Below, piece by piece: positions 18,643-28,865 of a DNA stretch of 64,000 nucleotides. The translations under genes and the position numbers were made by a program. The notes under the pieces are model-generated. The model worked only from the letters and a program-made list of their open reading frames with translations, was not told the DNA's origin and did not search any database. Every line of letters begins with the position of its first letter. Within the stretch, counting starts at the first letter, position 1. Location: positions 3,999,501 to 4,063,500 of the forward strand of contig NZ_CP046176.1 in the NCBI RefSeq assembly GCF_013009555.1, in the 5' to 3' direction. Origin of the DNA: Phocaeicola dorei (lineage in GTDB: Bacteria; Bacteroidota; Bacteroidia; Bacteroidales; Bacteroidaceae).

Positions 18643-19029
18643 ATGGGAAAAGAAAAAATTCGTTTGGAGTACATGTTGAAAGCCGGATCCGGTAATATTG
18701 TATGGTCTATTATTAGTACCCCATCCGGCCTGGAAACATGGTTTGCAGACAAGGTGACATTCAAAGACAAAGTATTCACCTTTTATTGGGGAAAAACAGA
18801 AACACGGCAAGCTGAAGTAACAAACTTCCGGGTTAACAGTTTTATACGCTTTCGATGGCTGGATGATGAAGATCCTAAAGCCTATTTTGAATTGAAAATG
18901 GTCTATAACGAACTGACCTCTGACTATATGCTGGAAGTGATTGATTGGGCAGAACCCGATGAAGTAGAAGATATGAAAGAACTTTGGGATTCCGAAATAG
19001 AAAAGCTAAAAAGGGTAAGCGGACTGTAA
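18643..19029 (+). CDS. START-like (SRPBCC fold) protein of unknown function
   Basis: A 128-residue soluble protein with no signal peptide. The pattern LEYMLKAGSGNIVWSIISTPSGLETWFAD followed by alternating beta strands and a C-terminal amphipathic helix (WDSEIEKLKRV) fits the START-like/AHSA1-type helix-grip fold that binds hydrophobic ligands. Its ligand is unknown. It lies 83 bases upstream of the LptF/G-type permease gene on the same strand, but that gene has its own promoter-like sequence, so co-transcription is uncertain. Confidence 0.7.
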   Translation: MGKEKIRLEYMLKAGSGNIVWSIISTPSGLETWFADKVTFKDKVFTFYWGKTETRQAEVTNFRVNSFIRFRWLDDEDPKAYFELKMVYNELTSDYMLEVIDWAEPDEVEDMKELWDSEIEKLKRVSGL

Positions 19030-19055
19030 TTCTATAAAAATATGCAAAACTTGTC

Positions 19056-19084
19056 TTTGCTCTCCGTTTTTTATGCTAATTTTG
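19056..19084 (+). promoter_or_regulatory. Candidate promoter (-33 TTTG, -7 TAATTTTG) for the permease-ribBA pair
   Basis: TTTG at 19056-19059 and TAATTTTG at 19077-19084 with a 17-base spacer (slightly short). The -7 box lies 28 bases before the ATG at 19113. This supports ATG 19113 rather than the in-frame TTG at 19089 as the start. Confidence 0.5.
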
Positions 19085-19112
19085 TGCCTTGATAGTTGCA
19101 CAAAATGAAATA

Positions 19113-21011
19113 ATGCTACGCATAAAAAAATTAGATATATTTATCCTAAAGAGCTTTTTGATGCTCTTTATAGGTACTTTTTTCATCTGTCTCTTCATCT
19201 TCATGATGCAATTTTTATGGAGATATGTAGACGAGTTGGTCGGAAAAGGATTGGAGATGAGTGTTTTAGCACAGTTTTTCTTTTATTCTGCTCTGACCTT
19301 AATACCTTTGTCCCTACCTTTGGCAATTTTATTAGCCGCCTTAATGACATTTGGTAACTTTGGTGAAAGATATGAATTGCTGTCTATGAAAGCAGCGGGT
19401 ATTCCCTTATTGAGGATCATACGTCCACTGATTATTTTTTGTACTTTCCTGTGTTGTACCTCGTTTTATTTTCAAAATGTCATAGCCCCCAAAGCGCAGA
19501 TCAAATTGCTTACTTTACTTGTATCCATGAAGCAAACTTCACCAGAACTGGATATTCCGGAAGGTGTATTTTACGACGAAATTGAGGGGTATAATATATA
19601 TGTAAAACAGAAAGACCGTGAAACAGGAATGCTAAAAGATGTACTGATCTACAACTTTTCAGATGGGTTTGAAAACGCTCACATTATATGGGCTTCCGAA
19701 GGAAAAATGGAGATGACAGCAGACAAACAACATCTTTACCTACATCTGTATAACGGAGAACAGTTCGAAAATCTGAAATCGCAGACCATTTCATCCAATA
19801 ATGTCCCCTATCGACGTGAAACCTTCAGAGAGAAACATACCATTATTGAATTTGACGGCGGATTCAACATGGTAGATGGGAGTTTTTTAAGTGACCGTTC
19901 GGACAGCAAGAATATGATTGAAATCAGCCAGTCCATCGACTCGCTGAGCCACCGCGCCGACAGTTTGGGAAGAAGCATGTACAATGAAATAAAAGCCTCG
20001 ACTTATCGCAATATCATATTATCGAAAACAGACTCCGCAAAAATAGTTGAAACAAACAGCAAAATCAATGTAGACAGTCTATTCAATTCCTATACTTTAG
20101 CTGAAAAAGATAAGACACTGGGTAGTGCGGCGGATCGCACCGAGTCACTGGCCAGTGAATGGAACATGAAAAGTTATCAAACTACAGATGCGGACAACAA
20201 TATCCGAAAACACGAAGCCGACTGGCACAAAAAAATCACCCTCTCTATAAGTTGTTTGATTTTCTTTTTCATCGGTGCGCCTTTGGGAGCCATCATCCGC
20301 AAAGGAGGTTTAGGAATGCCCGTAGTGGTATCCGTCTTGATTTTCGTAATCTATTATATCATTGATTCCGGGGCTACCCGAGTAGCAAAAAGCGGTGAAA
20401 TGAATATGGTATTAGGTGTTTGGATGAGTACCATTGTATTGGCACCTATCGGAGCCTTCTTTACTTATAAGTCGAATAATGACTCAGTGGTATTCAATGC
20501 CGAAGTATATATCAATTTCTTCCGTATGCTGTTAGGTCTGCGCCCCTCGCGCCATGTATTCAAAAAAGAAGTTATTATAGAAGATCCGGACTATCCACGC
20601 ATACAAACAGAACTGGAGAAACTATGCAACATCTGTAACGAGTATGCCATCAAGCATAGACTGGCCGACGCACCTAATTATATCCGCATCTTCACCAACA
20701 AAGGACATGATGACATCATAGCCGATATCAGCGCCAAAATGGAACTACTCATAGAAGAATTATCCAACAGCAAAGATGGAGTATTACTGGAATACTTAAA
20801 TAGATATCCCATTTTGTCCACCAAAGCTCACAAAAGTCCGTTTGACAACCAATGGCTGAATTTACTCGCAGGAATCATTGTACCAATAGGCCTGTTCTTC
20901 TATTTCCGCATTTGGCGGTTCAGTATCCGGCTGGATAAAGATTTAAAAAACATAATCAAGACCAACCGTGAAATTCAAGAAAGAATAAACAATAAATCAT
21001 TTATAATTTGA
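19113..21011 (+). CDS. LptF/LptG-family (YjgP/YjgQ) lipopolysaccharide export permease
   Basis: A 632-residue inner-membrane protein. Three spans near the N-terminus ([51 protein letters not shown]) are followed by a periplasmic beta-jellyroll-like region (about 100-230), a low-complexity stretch of about 110 residues rich in S, D and N, and a C-terminal group of spans beginning at [17 protein letters not shown]. This is the LptF/LptG pattern; these proteins form the LPS-extracting ABC transporter with LptB. The length exceeds the 360-residue proteobacterial proteins because of the middle insert and a C-terminal extension. The stop is two bases before the ribBA start. I do not assign LptF versus LptG. 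Confidence 0.85.
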   Translation: MLRIKKLDIFILKSFLMLFIGTFFICLFIFMMQFLWRYVDELVGKGLEMSVLAQFFFYSALTLIPLSLPLAILLAALMTFGNFGERYELLSMKAAGIPLLRIIRPLIIFCTFLCCTSFYFQNVIAPKAQIKLLTLLVSMKQTSPELDIPEGVFYDEIEGYNIYVKQKDRETGMLKDVLIYNFSDGFENAHIIWASEGKMEMTADKQHLYLHLYNGEQFENLKSQTISSNNVPYRRETFREKHTIIEFDGGFNMVDGSFLSDRSDSKNMIEISQSIDSLSHRADSLGRSMYNEIKASTYRNIILSKTDSAKIVETNSKINVDSLFNSYTLAEKDKTLGSAADRTESLASEWNMKSYQTTDADNNIRKHEADWHKKITLSISCLIFFFIGAPLGAIIRKGGLGMPVVVSVLIFVIYYIIDSGATRVAKSGEMNMVLGVWMSTIVLAPIGAFFTYKSNNDSVVFNAEVYINFFRMLLGLRPSRHVFKKEVIIEDPDYPRIQTELEKLCNICNEYAIKHRLADAPNYIRIFTNKGHDDIIADISAKMELLIEELSNSKDGVLLEYLNRYPILSTKAHKSPFDNQWLNLLAGIIVPIGLFFYFRIWRFSIRLDKDLKNIIKTNREIQERINNKSFII

Positions 21012-21013
21012 CT

Positions 21014-22228
21014 ATGGAAGAATTAAAACTAAATACCATCGAAGAAGCGATAGCTGACTTCCGTGAAGGTAAGTTTGTCATTGTTGTGGACGACGAAGAC
21101 CGTGAAAATGAAGGCGATTTAATTGTTGCTGCGGAAAAAATTACTCCCGAACAAGTCAATTTCATGCTGAAACATGCGCGTGGCGTACTTTGTGTACCTA
21201 TCACTATTTCTCGTTGCAAGGAATTGGAATTACCTCATCAAGTAGATACAAACACGTCAGTTCTAGGTACTCCTTTCACTGTAACTGTGGATAAGCTGGA
21301 AGGTTGCAGTACCGGAGTTTCTATCTACGACCGGGCCGCCACTATCCGTGCTCTTGCCGACCCCACCTCCACTCCCGAAACATTCGGACGTCCGGGGCAT
21401 GTCAATCCATTATATGCACAAGACAAAGGTGTACTGAGACGTGCCGGTCATACAGAAGCCTGTATAGACATGGCACGGCTAGCAGGACTCTACCCTGCTG
21501 CCGCATTAATGGAAATCATGAGTGAGGATGGAACCATGGCTCGTCTGCCCGAACTAAGAAAAATGGCCGATGAATGGGGGCTGAAACTAATTTCAATCCG
21601 TGACTTGATCGCCTATCGTCTAAAGCAAGAGTCATTAGTAGAAAAAGGGGTGGAAGTGGACATGCCGACTGAATACGGCCATTTCCGTCTGATACCTTTC
21701 CGCCAGAAAAGTAATGGTTTAGAACATATCGCTATTATAAAAGGTGACATAAAAGAAGGAGAACCCGTTTTGGTACGCGTGCATTCTTCTTGCGCCACCG
21801 GTGATATTTTCGGATCCATGCGTTGTGACTGTGGAGAACAACTGCACAAAGCATTGCAAATGATCGAAAAAGAAGGAAAAGGCGCTGTTGTTTATTTAAA
21901 CCAAGAAGGAAGAGGCATAGGACTAATGGAAAAAATGAAAGCCTACAAATTGCAAGAAAATGGTGTGGATACTGTAGAAGCTAATATCCTTTTAGGACAT
22001 CAGGCAGATGAACGTGATTATGGAGTCGGAGCACAGATACTACGCAGTATAGGTGTCACCCAAATGCGTTTGCTGACAAATAACCCTGTCAAACGTGTAG
22101 GATTGGAATCATACGGTTTGTCCATAGTTGAAAACGTTCCTATTGAAATCACGCCTAACAAATATAACGAGCGTTATTTAAAAACCAAAAAAGACAGAAT
22201 GGGACATACATTGCACTTTAACAAATAA
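21014..22228 (+). CDS. ribBA: Bifunctional 3,4-dihydroxy-2-butanone-4-phosphate synthase / GTP cyclohydrolase II
   Basis: A 404-residue fusion of the two entry enzymes of riboflavin synthesis. Residues 1-205 are DHBP synthase: [11 protein letters not shown] binds the metal and ribulose 5-phosphate, and [15 protein letters not shown] is conserved. Residues 206-404 are GTP cyclohydrolase II, with the zinc cysteines in [21 protein letters not shown] and the NQEGRGIGL and [14 protein letters not shown] motifs. Both active sites look intact. The ATG at 21014 gives MEELKLN; a TTG at 21008 is in frame but would overlap the permease stop. A terminator follows at 22242-22285. Confidence 0.97.
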   Translation: MEELKLNTIEEAIADFREGKFVIVVDDEDRENEGDLIVAAEKITPEQVNFMLKHARGVLCVPITISRCKELELPHQVDTNTSVLGTPFTVTVDKLEGCSTGVSIYDRAATIRALADPTSTPETFGRPGHVNPLYAQDKGVLRRAGHTEACIDMARLAGLYPAAALMEIMSEDGTMARLPELRKMADEWGLKLISIRDLIAYRLKQESLVEKGVEVDMPTEYGHFRLIPFRQKSNGLEHIAIIKGDIKEGEPVLVRVHSSCATGDIFGSMRCDCGEQLHKALQMIEKEGKGAVVYLNQEGRGIGLMEKMKAYKLQENGVDTVEANILLGHQADERDYGVGAQILRSIGVTQMRLLTNNPVKRVGLESYGLSIVENVPIEITPNKYNERYLKTKKDRMGHTLHFNK

Positions 22229-22241
22229 AAAAGCTATAACT

Positions 22242-22285
22242 CAGACGAAATCACATCATTTTTCATGCGATTTCGTCTGTTTTAC
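22242..22285 (+). terminator. Rho-independent terminator of ribBA
   Basis: CAGACGAAATC (22242-22252) pairs exactly with GATTTCGTCTG (22269-22279), followed by a T-rich run, 13 bases after the ribBA stop. Confidence 0.75.
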
Positions 22286-22352
22286 TTTCATAATTGAGAT
22301 ATTATCCTTTATTTTGCAGCAAGTAAACTTAAACACATTAAAAATAATAGCA

Positions 22353-23546
22353 ATGAATCAATTATCAGATCGTTTGAATCGTTTGTCTCCTTCAGCAACA
22401 TTGGCCATGTCCCAAAAAAGTAATGAGTTAAAAGCCCAAGGAGTTGATGTCATTAATTTAAGCGTGGGTGAACCGGACTTCAATACCCCGGACCACATCA
22501 AAGAAGCAGCAAAAAAAGCAGTAGATGATAACTTTTCCAGATATTCTCCAGTTCCAGGATATCCTGCACTTCGCAATGCAATCGTAGCCAAACTGAAGAA
22601 TGAAAACGGATTAAACTATACAGCTGCACAAATCTCCTGTGCAAACGGTGCCAAACAATCTGTTTGTAATACGATTATGGCTCTAGTTAACAACGGTGAC
22701 GAAGTAATAGTCCCGGCTCCCTATTGGGTAAGCTATCCTGAAATGGTAAAATTAGCTGACGGTACTCCTGTTATTATTACTGCCGGTATTGATCAGGATT
22801 TCAAGATTACCCCTGCACAACTAGAAGTAGCGATTACTCCCAAGACCAAAGCATTGATTCTTTGCTCACCGTCAAATCCCACCGGTTCTGTTTATACCAA
22901 GGAAGAGTTGGCTGGCTTGGCCGCTGTTTTGGCAAAGCACCCGCAAGTATATGTTATAGCCGATGAGATTTACGAACATATCACATACAGTGGCAAACAT
23001 GAAAGCATTGCCCAATTCCCCGAGATTCATGACAATGTAATTATTGTAAACGGAGTTTCAAAAGCATATGCTATGACAGGATGGAGAATCGGGTTCATTG
23101 CCGGTCCGGAATGGATTGTAAAAGCTGTAAATAAGCTACAAGGACAATATACCTCAGGTCCGTGCTCTGTTTCTCAGAAAGCTGCCGAAGCTGCCTATAC
23201 AGGCACTCAAACTCCCGTAGAAGAAATGCGTCAGGCATTCCAGCGCCGCCGTGACCTTATTGTAAAATTAGCAAAAGAAATTCCAGGATTTGAAGTAAAC
23301 AATCCTCAAGGAGCATTCTATTTATTTCCGAAATGTGATTCTTTTTTTGGCAAATCAGCAGGTGACCGCAATATCAATAACGCTGACGATTTGGCAATGT
23401 ATCTACTTGAAGTAGGTCATGTGGCATGTGTAGGTGGTACTTCATTCGGTTCCCCCGAATGCATCCGTATGAGTTATGCAACTTCCGATGAGAATATTAT
23501 AGAAGCTATGCGCCGCATCAAAGAAGCATTAGCCCTATTAAAATAA
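22353..23546 (+). CDS. aspC: Class I pyridoxal-phosphate aminotransferase, probable aspartate aminotransferase
   Basis: A 397-residue cytoplasmic enzyme. It has INLSVGEPDFNTP near the start, the GYPALR substrate region, CSPSNPTGS, VIADEIYEH, and the PLP-lysine motif SKAYAMTGWRIGF. These match the 1-gamma type aspartate aminotransferases, which move the amino group between aspartate and 2-oxoglutarate. The ATG at 22353 is preferred to an in-frame codon at 22314 that lies close to the ribBA terminator and adds residues with no homology-like features. Transcribed alone, with a terminator at 23566-23605. The gene symbol is by family, not strict orthology. Confidence 0.9.
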   Translation: MNQLSDRLNRLSPSATLAMSQKSNELKAQGVDVINLSVGEPDFNTPDHIKEAAKKAVDDNFSRYSPVPGYPALRNAIVAKLKNENGLNYTAAQISCANGAKQSVCNTIMALVNNGDEVIVPAPYWVSYPEMVKLADGTPVIITAGIDQDFKITPAQLEVAITPKTKALILCSPSNPTGSVYTKEELAGLAAVLAKHPQVYVIADEIYEHITYSGKHESIAQFPEIHDNVIIVNGVSKAYAMTGWRIGFIAGPEWIVKAVNKLQGQYTSGPCSVSQKAAEAAYTGTQTPVEEMRQAFQRRRDLIVKLAKEIPGFEVNNPQGAFYLFPKCDSFFGKSAGDRNINNADDLAMYLLEVGHVACVGGTSFGSPECIRMSYATSDENIIEAMRRIKEALALLK

Positions 23547-23565
23547 AATATTCTTTCTTTAAAAA

Positions 23566-23605
23566 GAACAGGCATCCGTTTTTTTCTGTGGTGCCTGTTT
23601 TTTTT
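23566..23605 (+). terminator. Rho-independent terminator of the aminotransferase gene
   Basis: AACAGGCA (23567-23574) pairs with TGCCTGTT (23592-23599), followed by T8. Confidence 0.75.
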
Positions 23606-23649
23606 ATTCATAAAGTAGACATACGAGCTTGTAATCAACACAAAGCTTT

Positions 23650-23697
23650 AAGAAAAACAAAAAAACGACCGTTTCCATCAACGGAAACGATCGTTAT
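23650..23697 (-). terminator. Rho-independent terminator of the ferredoxin gene
   Basis: Thirteen-base arms, AACGACCGTTTCC (23664-23676) and GGAAACGATCGTT (23683-23695), pair with one wobble. The minus-strand side ends in a T7 run. Confidence 0.8.
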
Positions 23698-23724
23698 TAA
23701 CTTTAAAGAACAAAATTGTATTGC

Positions 23725-23892
23725 TTAGCCAAGATGAATAGCTTCAGAAGGACAAGCATCAGCACAAGTTCCGCACTCTGTACACAGATCCGGATTGATA
23801 GAATACTTATCACCTTCAGAAATTGCTTCTACCGGGCATTCATCGATACAAGTACCGCAAGCGATACAATCGTCACTAATTACGTAAGCCAT
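23725..23892 (-). CDS. 2[4Fe-4S] ferredoxin
   Basis: A 55-residue protein, found by translating the minus strand from the ATG at 23892 to the TAA at 23725. It has two full clusters, CIACGTCIDECP and CTECGTCADACP, each with CxxCxxCxxxCP, and ends SEAIHLG. This is a small clostridial-type electron carrier for anaerobic metabolism such as pyruvate oxidation. It stands alone between two terminators and has a TATATTTG box at 23932-23939. All eight cysteines are present. Confidence 0.95.
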   Translation of the reverse strand: MAYVISDDCIACGTCIDECPVEAISEGDKYSINPDLCTECGTCADACPSEAIHLG

Positions 23893-23931
23893 TTTCGTTA
23901 ATTATTAAATTATTAGTACTAATTGATGGAG

Positions 23932-23939
23932 CAAATATA
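23932..23939 (-). promoter_or_regulatory. Candidate -7 box (TATATTTG) for the ferredoxin gene
   Basis: Minus-strand TATATTTG, a TAnnTTTG match 40 bases upstream of the ferredoxin start. Confidence 0.45.
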
Positions 23940-24009
23940 CAGCTTTTCTCTATTAGTTGTCACATAGAGATTACAAAAATGCGCTAATTTGTATTTAATC
24001 TAAATACGA

Positions 24010-26988
24010 TTATTTCATCAAAGCCTGATACATAACCTGTTGCATACGAGGACGGATATTTAACCGCATCAACTGTTTATGGTCAAAAGGACGCGGATAA
24101 ATCCGATTACTCAGAAAAACAAAAACCAAATGATTTTTCGGATCTGCCCAAGCGCAAGTTCCGGTAAAACCAGTATGTCCTACCACCTCTTCAGGCGCTT
24201 CTTCCGTACACGGACTTTTCACACTATTATTCACATCCGGTTTGTCGAATCCCAATCCTCTCCTACTGATCTTCGAAGTATGGGTTAGAAATAAATCACA
24301 AGTTTCCCTACTCAGATAACGCTTTCCATTATAAACTCCTCCATCAATCAATAACTGATACACTTTTGCCACATCACGAGCCGTAGAAAATAAACCGGCA
24401 TTTCCTGACACCCCTCCCATGAAAGCAGCTGATTCATCGTGTACATAACCTTGCAACACTTTTCCTTTACGCAAATAATCCGCTTTCACTGTAGGAACAA
24501 TTTCCTCCTTTTTAAACTGTCGAAGCGGCAAATAAGCCGTACGGTTCATCTCCATCGGTTTATAGAATTCTTTATCTAAAAAAAGATTCATAGGCATTTT
24601 ACTGATATTCTCTACCATTTCCTTCAATAACATAAAGTTCAGGCAACTGTAACGATATCTCCTGTCTTTTAATGGAATACGTCCTATTTGTGCTATAATG
24701 GAATCACGAAAAGAACGATGAAGAAACATACTGTCAGCTACCTGTAAAGGATAATCGGCAGAGAAAGATTTTGCCATCAACTCTTTTCTATAATCGAACT
24801 TATCAGTGACATACAGCCGTACATCTATTTGCGTATGATGACTAGCGTCCGGTCTTGCTTTGTAAAAAGTCCCCTTATAACTGTCTTTATCTATAGCCTC
24901 CTTATAAAAAGGCCAAAAAGCGGGAATGCCCGACTGGTGTAAAAGCAACTCCTCTATAGTGACCCGCTCCTTATCCGTGCCTTTTAAAGCTGGAATGTAT
25001 TGGGATATGCGATCGGTCAAACCAAATTTACCTTCATCGTAAAGTTTCATAACAGCCAACAGCGTCGCCGTGGTCTTGGTCAACGAAGCCAAGTCATACA
25101 AATCATCCTTTTCCACCTTTTGGTCACTTTCATAAGTGAAAGTACCGAAAGACTTATCATATACTGGTTTCCCATCTTTTAAAATTAGAATCTGACAACC
25201 AGGATAAGCTTTCGCTTTGATTCCTTCCATAGCTATCCCGTCTATCTTTTCCAGTATTTTGGAGTCCATACCATAATCCTCGGGTCTATAAATACGAGAC
25301 ACTTTAGGAGTTATAGTCACTCCATCACCCGGTTTGAACAAATCGGCGACAGCCACGGACAAACGCCCGTCTGCCACCGCCTTTCCTACCAAGACATCAG
25401 CCACATACTCCTGAATAACAGATTCATCACTATGCCCCAATACTACAGCCGCCGCTTTCTTCCAGTAGCCCTCCATATCCAACATAGACTTTAATGGCAT
25501 CAGAAACACATAAACAACAGGCAAATCAGCCGGAAGCGAATCAAGCATTGTTTTATACTTTTTGTAATCATCCGAAGTAACCACCACAATTACACGCTGA
25601 CTACCCAACAATCGTTTTCTAATAGCTTCCATCGAATCCGGACGAGCAACAACGCATGTGAGAGAGAGTGTATTTTGCAAACGATTATAAAAATCAAGCC
25701 CTGCACCGGGAGTTTTCCCAATATTCAGAACCACCGTACCCTTCAATTTTGAATCCAAAGGCAAGATTCCACTTACATTAGCAGGAACCGTTATAGCAGC
25801 TTTCTGCAAGCGGAGAATCAACTCCTTCGTTTCCGAGCGATTCAATCGTTTCTCCAGCCCGGAAAGTTGGACGTGAGGTTTATTCTTCAACCCTAAAACA
25901 TATTTATAAGTCAATACTTTACGACATTTTTCCGTAATCAATTCTTCTGATAGTTTTCCACTTTTTACAGCATTTAAAACACCATCCAATTCTCTCTTCA
26001 AATTACGGGGAGCCAATAATAAATCATTGCCTGCTATCAAGGCTTGAGCGCATATATTCTCATTTTGCGAAATACCTTTCATCTCCAAAGCATCTGTAAA
26101 AACCAAACCTTGAAAGCCCAATTCCCGACAAAGTAAATTATAAATAATATGTGAAGAAATCGAAGCCGGATTTTTACCCAATTCAGGTACCTCCAAATGC
26201 CCTACCATCATACCTCCCAGTCCTGCTTTAACAGCCTCTTTAAACGGAAAAAGTTCAATGCTGTCCAAACGCGCACGATCAAAATTCAAAACCGGTAACG
26301 CCTTATGAGAATCCACTTCCGTATCTCCATGCCCCGGAAAATGTTTACAGACAGACAATACCCCTCCATCCTCCAAACCACGAGCATAAGCCACCACTTT
26401 TTGAGCCACATTCCGAGGATCACCACCAAAAGAACGGGTATTAATAACCGGATTCCGAGGATTAACATCCACATCAGCCACCGGAGCAAAATTGATCTGC
26501 ACACCTATCTCCTTACATTGGCGAGCTACTTCCTTACCATATTCATAAAGCAGTTCATTATCCTGTATACATCCCAAAACTCTGTTTCTTGGAAAACGAG
26601 GAGTTCCTTTCAAACGCATAGCCAGCCCCCATTCACCATCAAAAGTAATGAACAAAGGTACTTCTGCCAGACTCTGCGCATAATTAGTTAATAAAACTTG
26701 ATTAGACAACTGGCCACTCGAAAAAAGTAATCCTCCTACTTTATATTCTTTTATAGCTGCATATATATTGTTTTTATTTCGTTGTGTCTGAAGAGGAGCC
26801 ACTGTGTGTATAAACAGTTGTCCTATCTTTTCCTTCAAACTCATTTCAGAAAGCTGTTCATCCACCCACGCCTTACAATCCTGAGTGTCCGCCTTCCCCT
26901 TTTGTAACAGCCCAGGCATCTGCTGTGCATACATCATCGCACATCCGACAACACATAAACTTATAAATAACAATATGTTTCTCCTCAT
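24010..26988 (-). CDS. Fusion of GH3 beta-N-acetylhexosaminidase (NagZ-like) and serine beta-lactamase-fold hydrolase
   Basis: A 992-residue exported protein (signal ends YAQ, residue 21). Residues about 40-375 are a NagZ-like GH3 barrel with KHFPGHGDT (215-223), His228 of the DSHKALP loop and the nucleophile in VFTDALEM (Asp299). Residues about 400-550 resemble a GH3 C-terminal sandwich. Residues about 570-990 are a serine hydrolase of the penicillin-binding/beta-lactamase class with SxxK (Ser635, Lys638) and a HTGFTG box near the end. A protein with both halves could cut GlcNAc links and D-amino-acid or ester bonds of cell-wall fragments in the periplasm. It is the last gene of the operon with the split 5'-nucleotidase genes. 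Confidence 0.88.
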   Translation of the reverse strand: MRRNILLFISLCVVGCAMMYAQQMPGLLQKGKADTQDCKAWVDEQLSEMSLKEKIGQLFIHTVAPLQTQRNKNNIYAAIKEYKVGGLLFSSGQLSNQVLLTNYAQSLAEVPLFITFDGEWGLAMRLKGTPRFPRNRVLGCIQDNELLYEYGKEVARQCKEIGVQINFAPVADVDVNPRNPVINTRSFGGDPRNVAQKVVAYARGLEDGGVLSVCKHFPGHGDTEVDSHKALPVLNFDRARLDSIELFPFKEAVKAGLGGMMVGHLEVPELGKNPASISSHIIYNLLCRELGFQGLVFTDALEMKGISQNENICAQALIAGNDLLLAPRNLKRELDGVLNAVKSGKLSEELITEKCRKVLTYKYVLGLKNKPHVQLSGLEKRLNRSETKELILRLQKAAITVPANVSGILPLDSKLKGTVVLNIGKTPGAGLDFYNRLQNTLSLTCVVARPDSMEAIRKRLLGSQRVIVVVTSDDYKKYKTMLDSLPADLPVVYVFLMPLKSMLDMEGYWKKAAAVVLGHSDESVIQEYVADVLVGKAVADGRLSVAVADLFKPGDGVTITPKVSRIYRPEDYGMDSKILEKIDGIAMEGIKAKAYPGCQILILKDGKPVYDKSFGTFTYESDQKVEKDDLYDLASLTKTTATLLAVMKLYDEGKFGLTDRISQYIPALKGTDKERVTIEELLLHQSGIPAFWPFYKEAIDKDSYKGTFYKARPDASHHTQIDVRLYVTDKFDYRKELMAKSFSADYPLQVADSMFLHRSFRDSIIAQIGRIPLKDRRYRYSCLNFMLLKEMVENISKMPMNLFLDKEFYKPMEMNRTAYLPLRQFKKEEIVPTVKADYLRKGKVLQGYVHDESAAFMGGVSGNAGLFSTARDVAKVYQLLIDGGVYNGKRYLSRETCDLFLTHTSKISRRGLGFDKPDVNNSVKSPCTEEAPEEVVGHTGFTGTCAWADPKNHLVFVFLSNRIYPRPFDHKQLMRLNIRPRMQQVMYQALMK

Positions 26989-27033
26989 CTAACTTACTCA
27001 ATTATATCAGATTTCCCTATACAACAGCAACTA

Positions 27034-27876
27034 TCAGTTCTTTTCCATCCTTACTTTCATTTCTCCTACATAAACAGCATTTTTTCCCATTTGTTGCAAT
27101 GGAATCTCTTTGCCATCCAAATTCTTATAAAACAAAGTCTTATCAAAATAAGAATGCGAATGACCTCCCAAGACAATATCAATATTACGAGTATTAGGAA
27201 TCAAAGTTTCATCAGAATAAGGTTTTCCTTGCCATCCTAAATGAGACAAACAAACCACCAAATCACATTTTTCCCGATTCTTCAATATATCTGCCACACG
27301 CTGGGCGGCCTCTATTGGATTTTCAAAAACCACTCCTTCACAGTTTTTTGCCTGTACTAATCCCTCCAACGCAGGACTCAGTCCGAACACGCCTACCTTT
27401 ACCCCCTTACGTTCCAAAATAACATACGGTTTGACAAGACCCTCCAAAACAGTTCCCTGTACACCATAATTAGCACAAACAATAGGAAAATCCGCCATTT
27501 TAAAAAGACGTGCCATATTATCCAAACCAAAATCAAATTCATGATTTCCAATAGTCCCGGCATCATATCCCATTTCATTCATCAGCTTCACTTCAACCTC
27601 ACCACCAAACATATTATAAAAAGGAGAACCTTGTGAAAAGTCACCACAATCGAACAATAACAAATCCTTGTTCTGTTTCCGCATTTCTTTGATTAAGGTA
27701 ACACGACGTACAAAGCCCGCTTTTCCTGCAAACTCCGGATTCGGGTCAGTAATGGAAATAGGTTCCACACGGCTATGGGTATCATTAGTATGAAGTATCA
27801 AAAGTTCTTTGATATCCTGTGCTGCCAGCACACAACATACACACAGAGCAGTAAATAATACATATATTCGTTTCAT
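27034..27876 (-). CDS. Metallophosphatase, 5'-nucleotidase N-terminal-domain protein
   Basis: A 280-residue exported protein (signal ends VLAAQ). It has the calcineurin-like metal ligands of 5'-nucleotidases: LHTNDTHSR, FDCGDFSQG, GNHEFDFG, CLSHLG and LGGHSHS. That is the catalytic domain of UshA-type enzymes without the substrate-binding C-terminal domain, which is encoded by the gene just before it in the operon (27888-28667; 11 bases apart). It would hydrolyse nucleotides or related phosphoesters in the periplasm. Confidence 0.9.
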   Translation of the reverse strand: MKRIYVLFTALCVCCVLAAQDIKELLILHTNDTHSRVEPISITDPNPEFAGKAGFVRRVTLIKEMRKQNKDLLLFDCGDFSQGSPFYNMFGGEVEVKLMNEMGYDAGTIGNHEFDFGLDNMARLFKMADFPIVCANYGVQGTVLEGLVKPYVILERKGVKVGVFGLSPALEGLVQAKNCEGVVFENPIEAAQRVADILKNREKCDLVVCLSHLGWQGKPYSDETLIPNTRNIDIVLGGHSHSYFDKTLFYKNLDGKEIPLQQMGKNAVYVGEMKVRMEKN

Positions 27877-27887
27877 GACGGTTCTGT

Positions 27888-28667
27888 TTATTCTTTAACG
27901 GTAATTCTTCCTTCTATCTTTGAGTCTATTTTCTTCCCTGCTTTAGTCTGCTCATTCACATAGTTCAGAAACAACTGACGCACTGTGGCCTTTTCAGGCA
28001 GCAATTTATCCGCATCGCCTACTTTAGCAAAAGCAGTCATATGGTCATTTCCCTCAGCCAAATAATCCAAGGTAGCCACTTTATACTCTTTGGAGTCTTC
28101 AATTTCTTTTCCGGCTACTGTAGCATCCAATAATTTTCCATCTCCAGAAATTTCAAGGCAAGCACCACTTAATCCCTCACCATGCACAGCTGCTATATTT
28201 TCAAAAAGTTCGCGCAGCAAAGAACCATTCATAGTAACAATGCACAATGTATTTTCAAAGGGAGTTATTTCATAAATATTACCGTAAGTTATATCCCCCT
28301 CGGGCAAAGCCGTACGTAGTCCGCCCATATTCGTCACCCCCACGTCGGCTATGCGGCCTATATATGCAGAAGCAGAACAACGTAAAATATCCGCTACCAA
28401 GTTGGATAACTCACTTTCAGGACGAAAGCGATCCATAAAACGAGCGCTTTGTCCTATGACCGGTGACATAATACTATCAACCGTTTTTTGATACGGAGTC
28501 AAAATAGCGATTGCAGTGGAATCCGGGTTAGCATCCAAAGCTGCTGTCACTTCTATCCTGTTTCCCTCAACTGATGCCAGTGAATACCCTGAGTGACAGC
28601 TTGAAAACATAAAAATCCCGGCTGCTATTCCTGCCGGAATCATACACATAATTCGGTTTGGTTTCAT
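27888..28667 (-). CDS. 5'-nucleotidase C-terminal-domain lipoprotein
   Basis: A 259-residue lipoprotein (lipobox FSSC, Cys24). The rest matches the substrate-binding C-terminal domain of UshA-type 5'-nucleotidases: ESELSNLVADILR near the start, TNMGGLRTALPEGDITYGNIYEITPFEN in the middle and LDYLAEGNDHM near the end. The catalytic half is a separate protein encoded 11 bases downstream, so the enzyme is split in two and the genes are in reversed domain order. ATG 28667 is preferred; an in-frame TTG at 28691 lies on the likely -7 box. Confidence 0.85.
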   Translation of the reverse strand: MKPNRIMCMIPAGIAAGIFMFSSCHSGYSLASVEGNRIEVTAALDANPDSTAIAILTPYQKTVDSIMSPVIGQSARFMDRFRPESELSNLVADILRCSASAYIGRIADVGVTNMGGLRTALPEGDITYGNIYEITPFENTLCIVTMNGSLLRELFENIAAVHGEGLSGACLEISGDGKLLDATVAGKEIEDSKEYKVATLDYLAEGNDHMTAFAKVGDADKLLPEKATVRQLFLNYVNEQTKAGKKIDSKIEGRITVKE

Positions 28668-28688
28668 GTTTATTAGTTGTTTATTGCC

Positions 28689-28696
28689 CAAATGTA
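28689..28696 (-). promoter_or_regulatory. Candidate -7 box (TACATTTG) for the 5'-nucleotidase/NagZ operon
   Basis: Minus-strand TACATTTG matches TAnnTTTG, 22 bases upstream of the ATG at 28667. The -33 side shows GTTG rather than TTTG. Confidence 0.45.
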
Positions 28697-28750
28697 GTTA
28701 AAAAAGAAGTTGCAACCAACGATATCAGATGAAAAAATAGTTGAATTTAA

Positions 28751-28782
28751 TTTGGCTGTATGACAAAAATCTAGTAATTTTG
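28751..28782 (+). promoter_or_regulatory. Promoter of rplS (-33 TTTG, -7 TAATTTTG)
   Basis: TTTG at 28751-28754 and TAATTTTG at 28775-28782 are separated by 20 bases, the ideal Bacteroides spacing. The start codon is 84 bases downstream, leaving a leader of about 75 bases that may fold for L19 autoregulation. Confidence 0.65.
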
Positions 28783-28865
28783 CACCGCTTTCGCGCAATC
28801 GCTGTCAAAGAAGAGTTACTTGATATGTTGCGTTGGTAACGATAAACAATTTAAAATCAAAAAAA

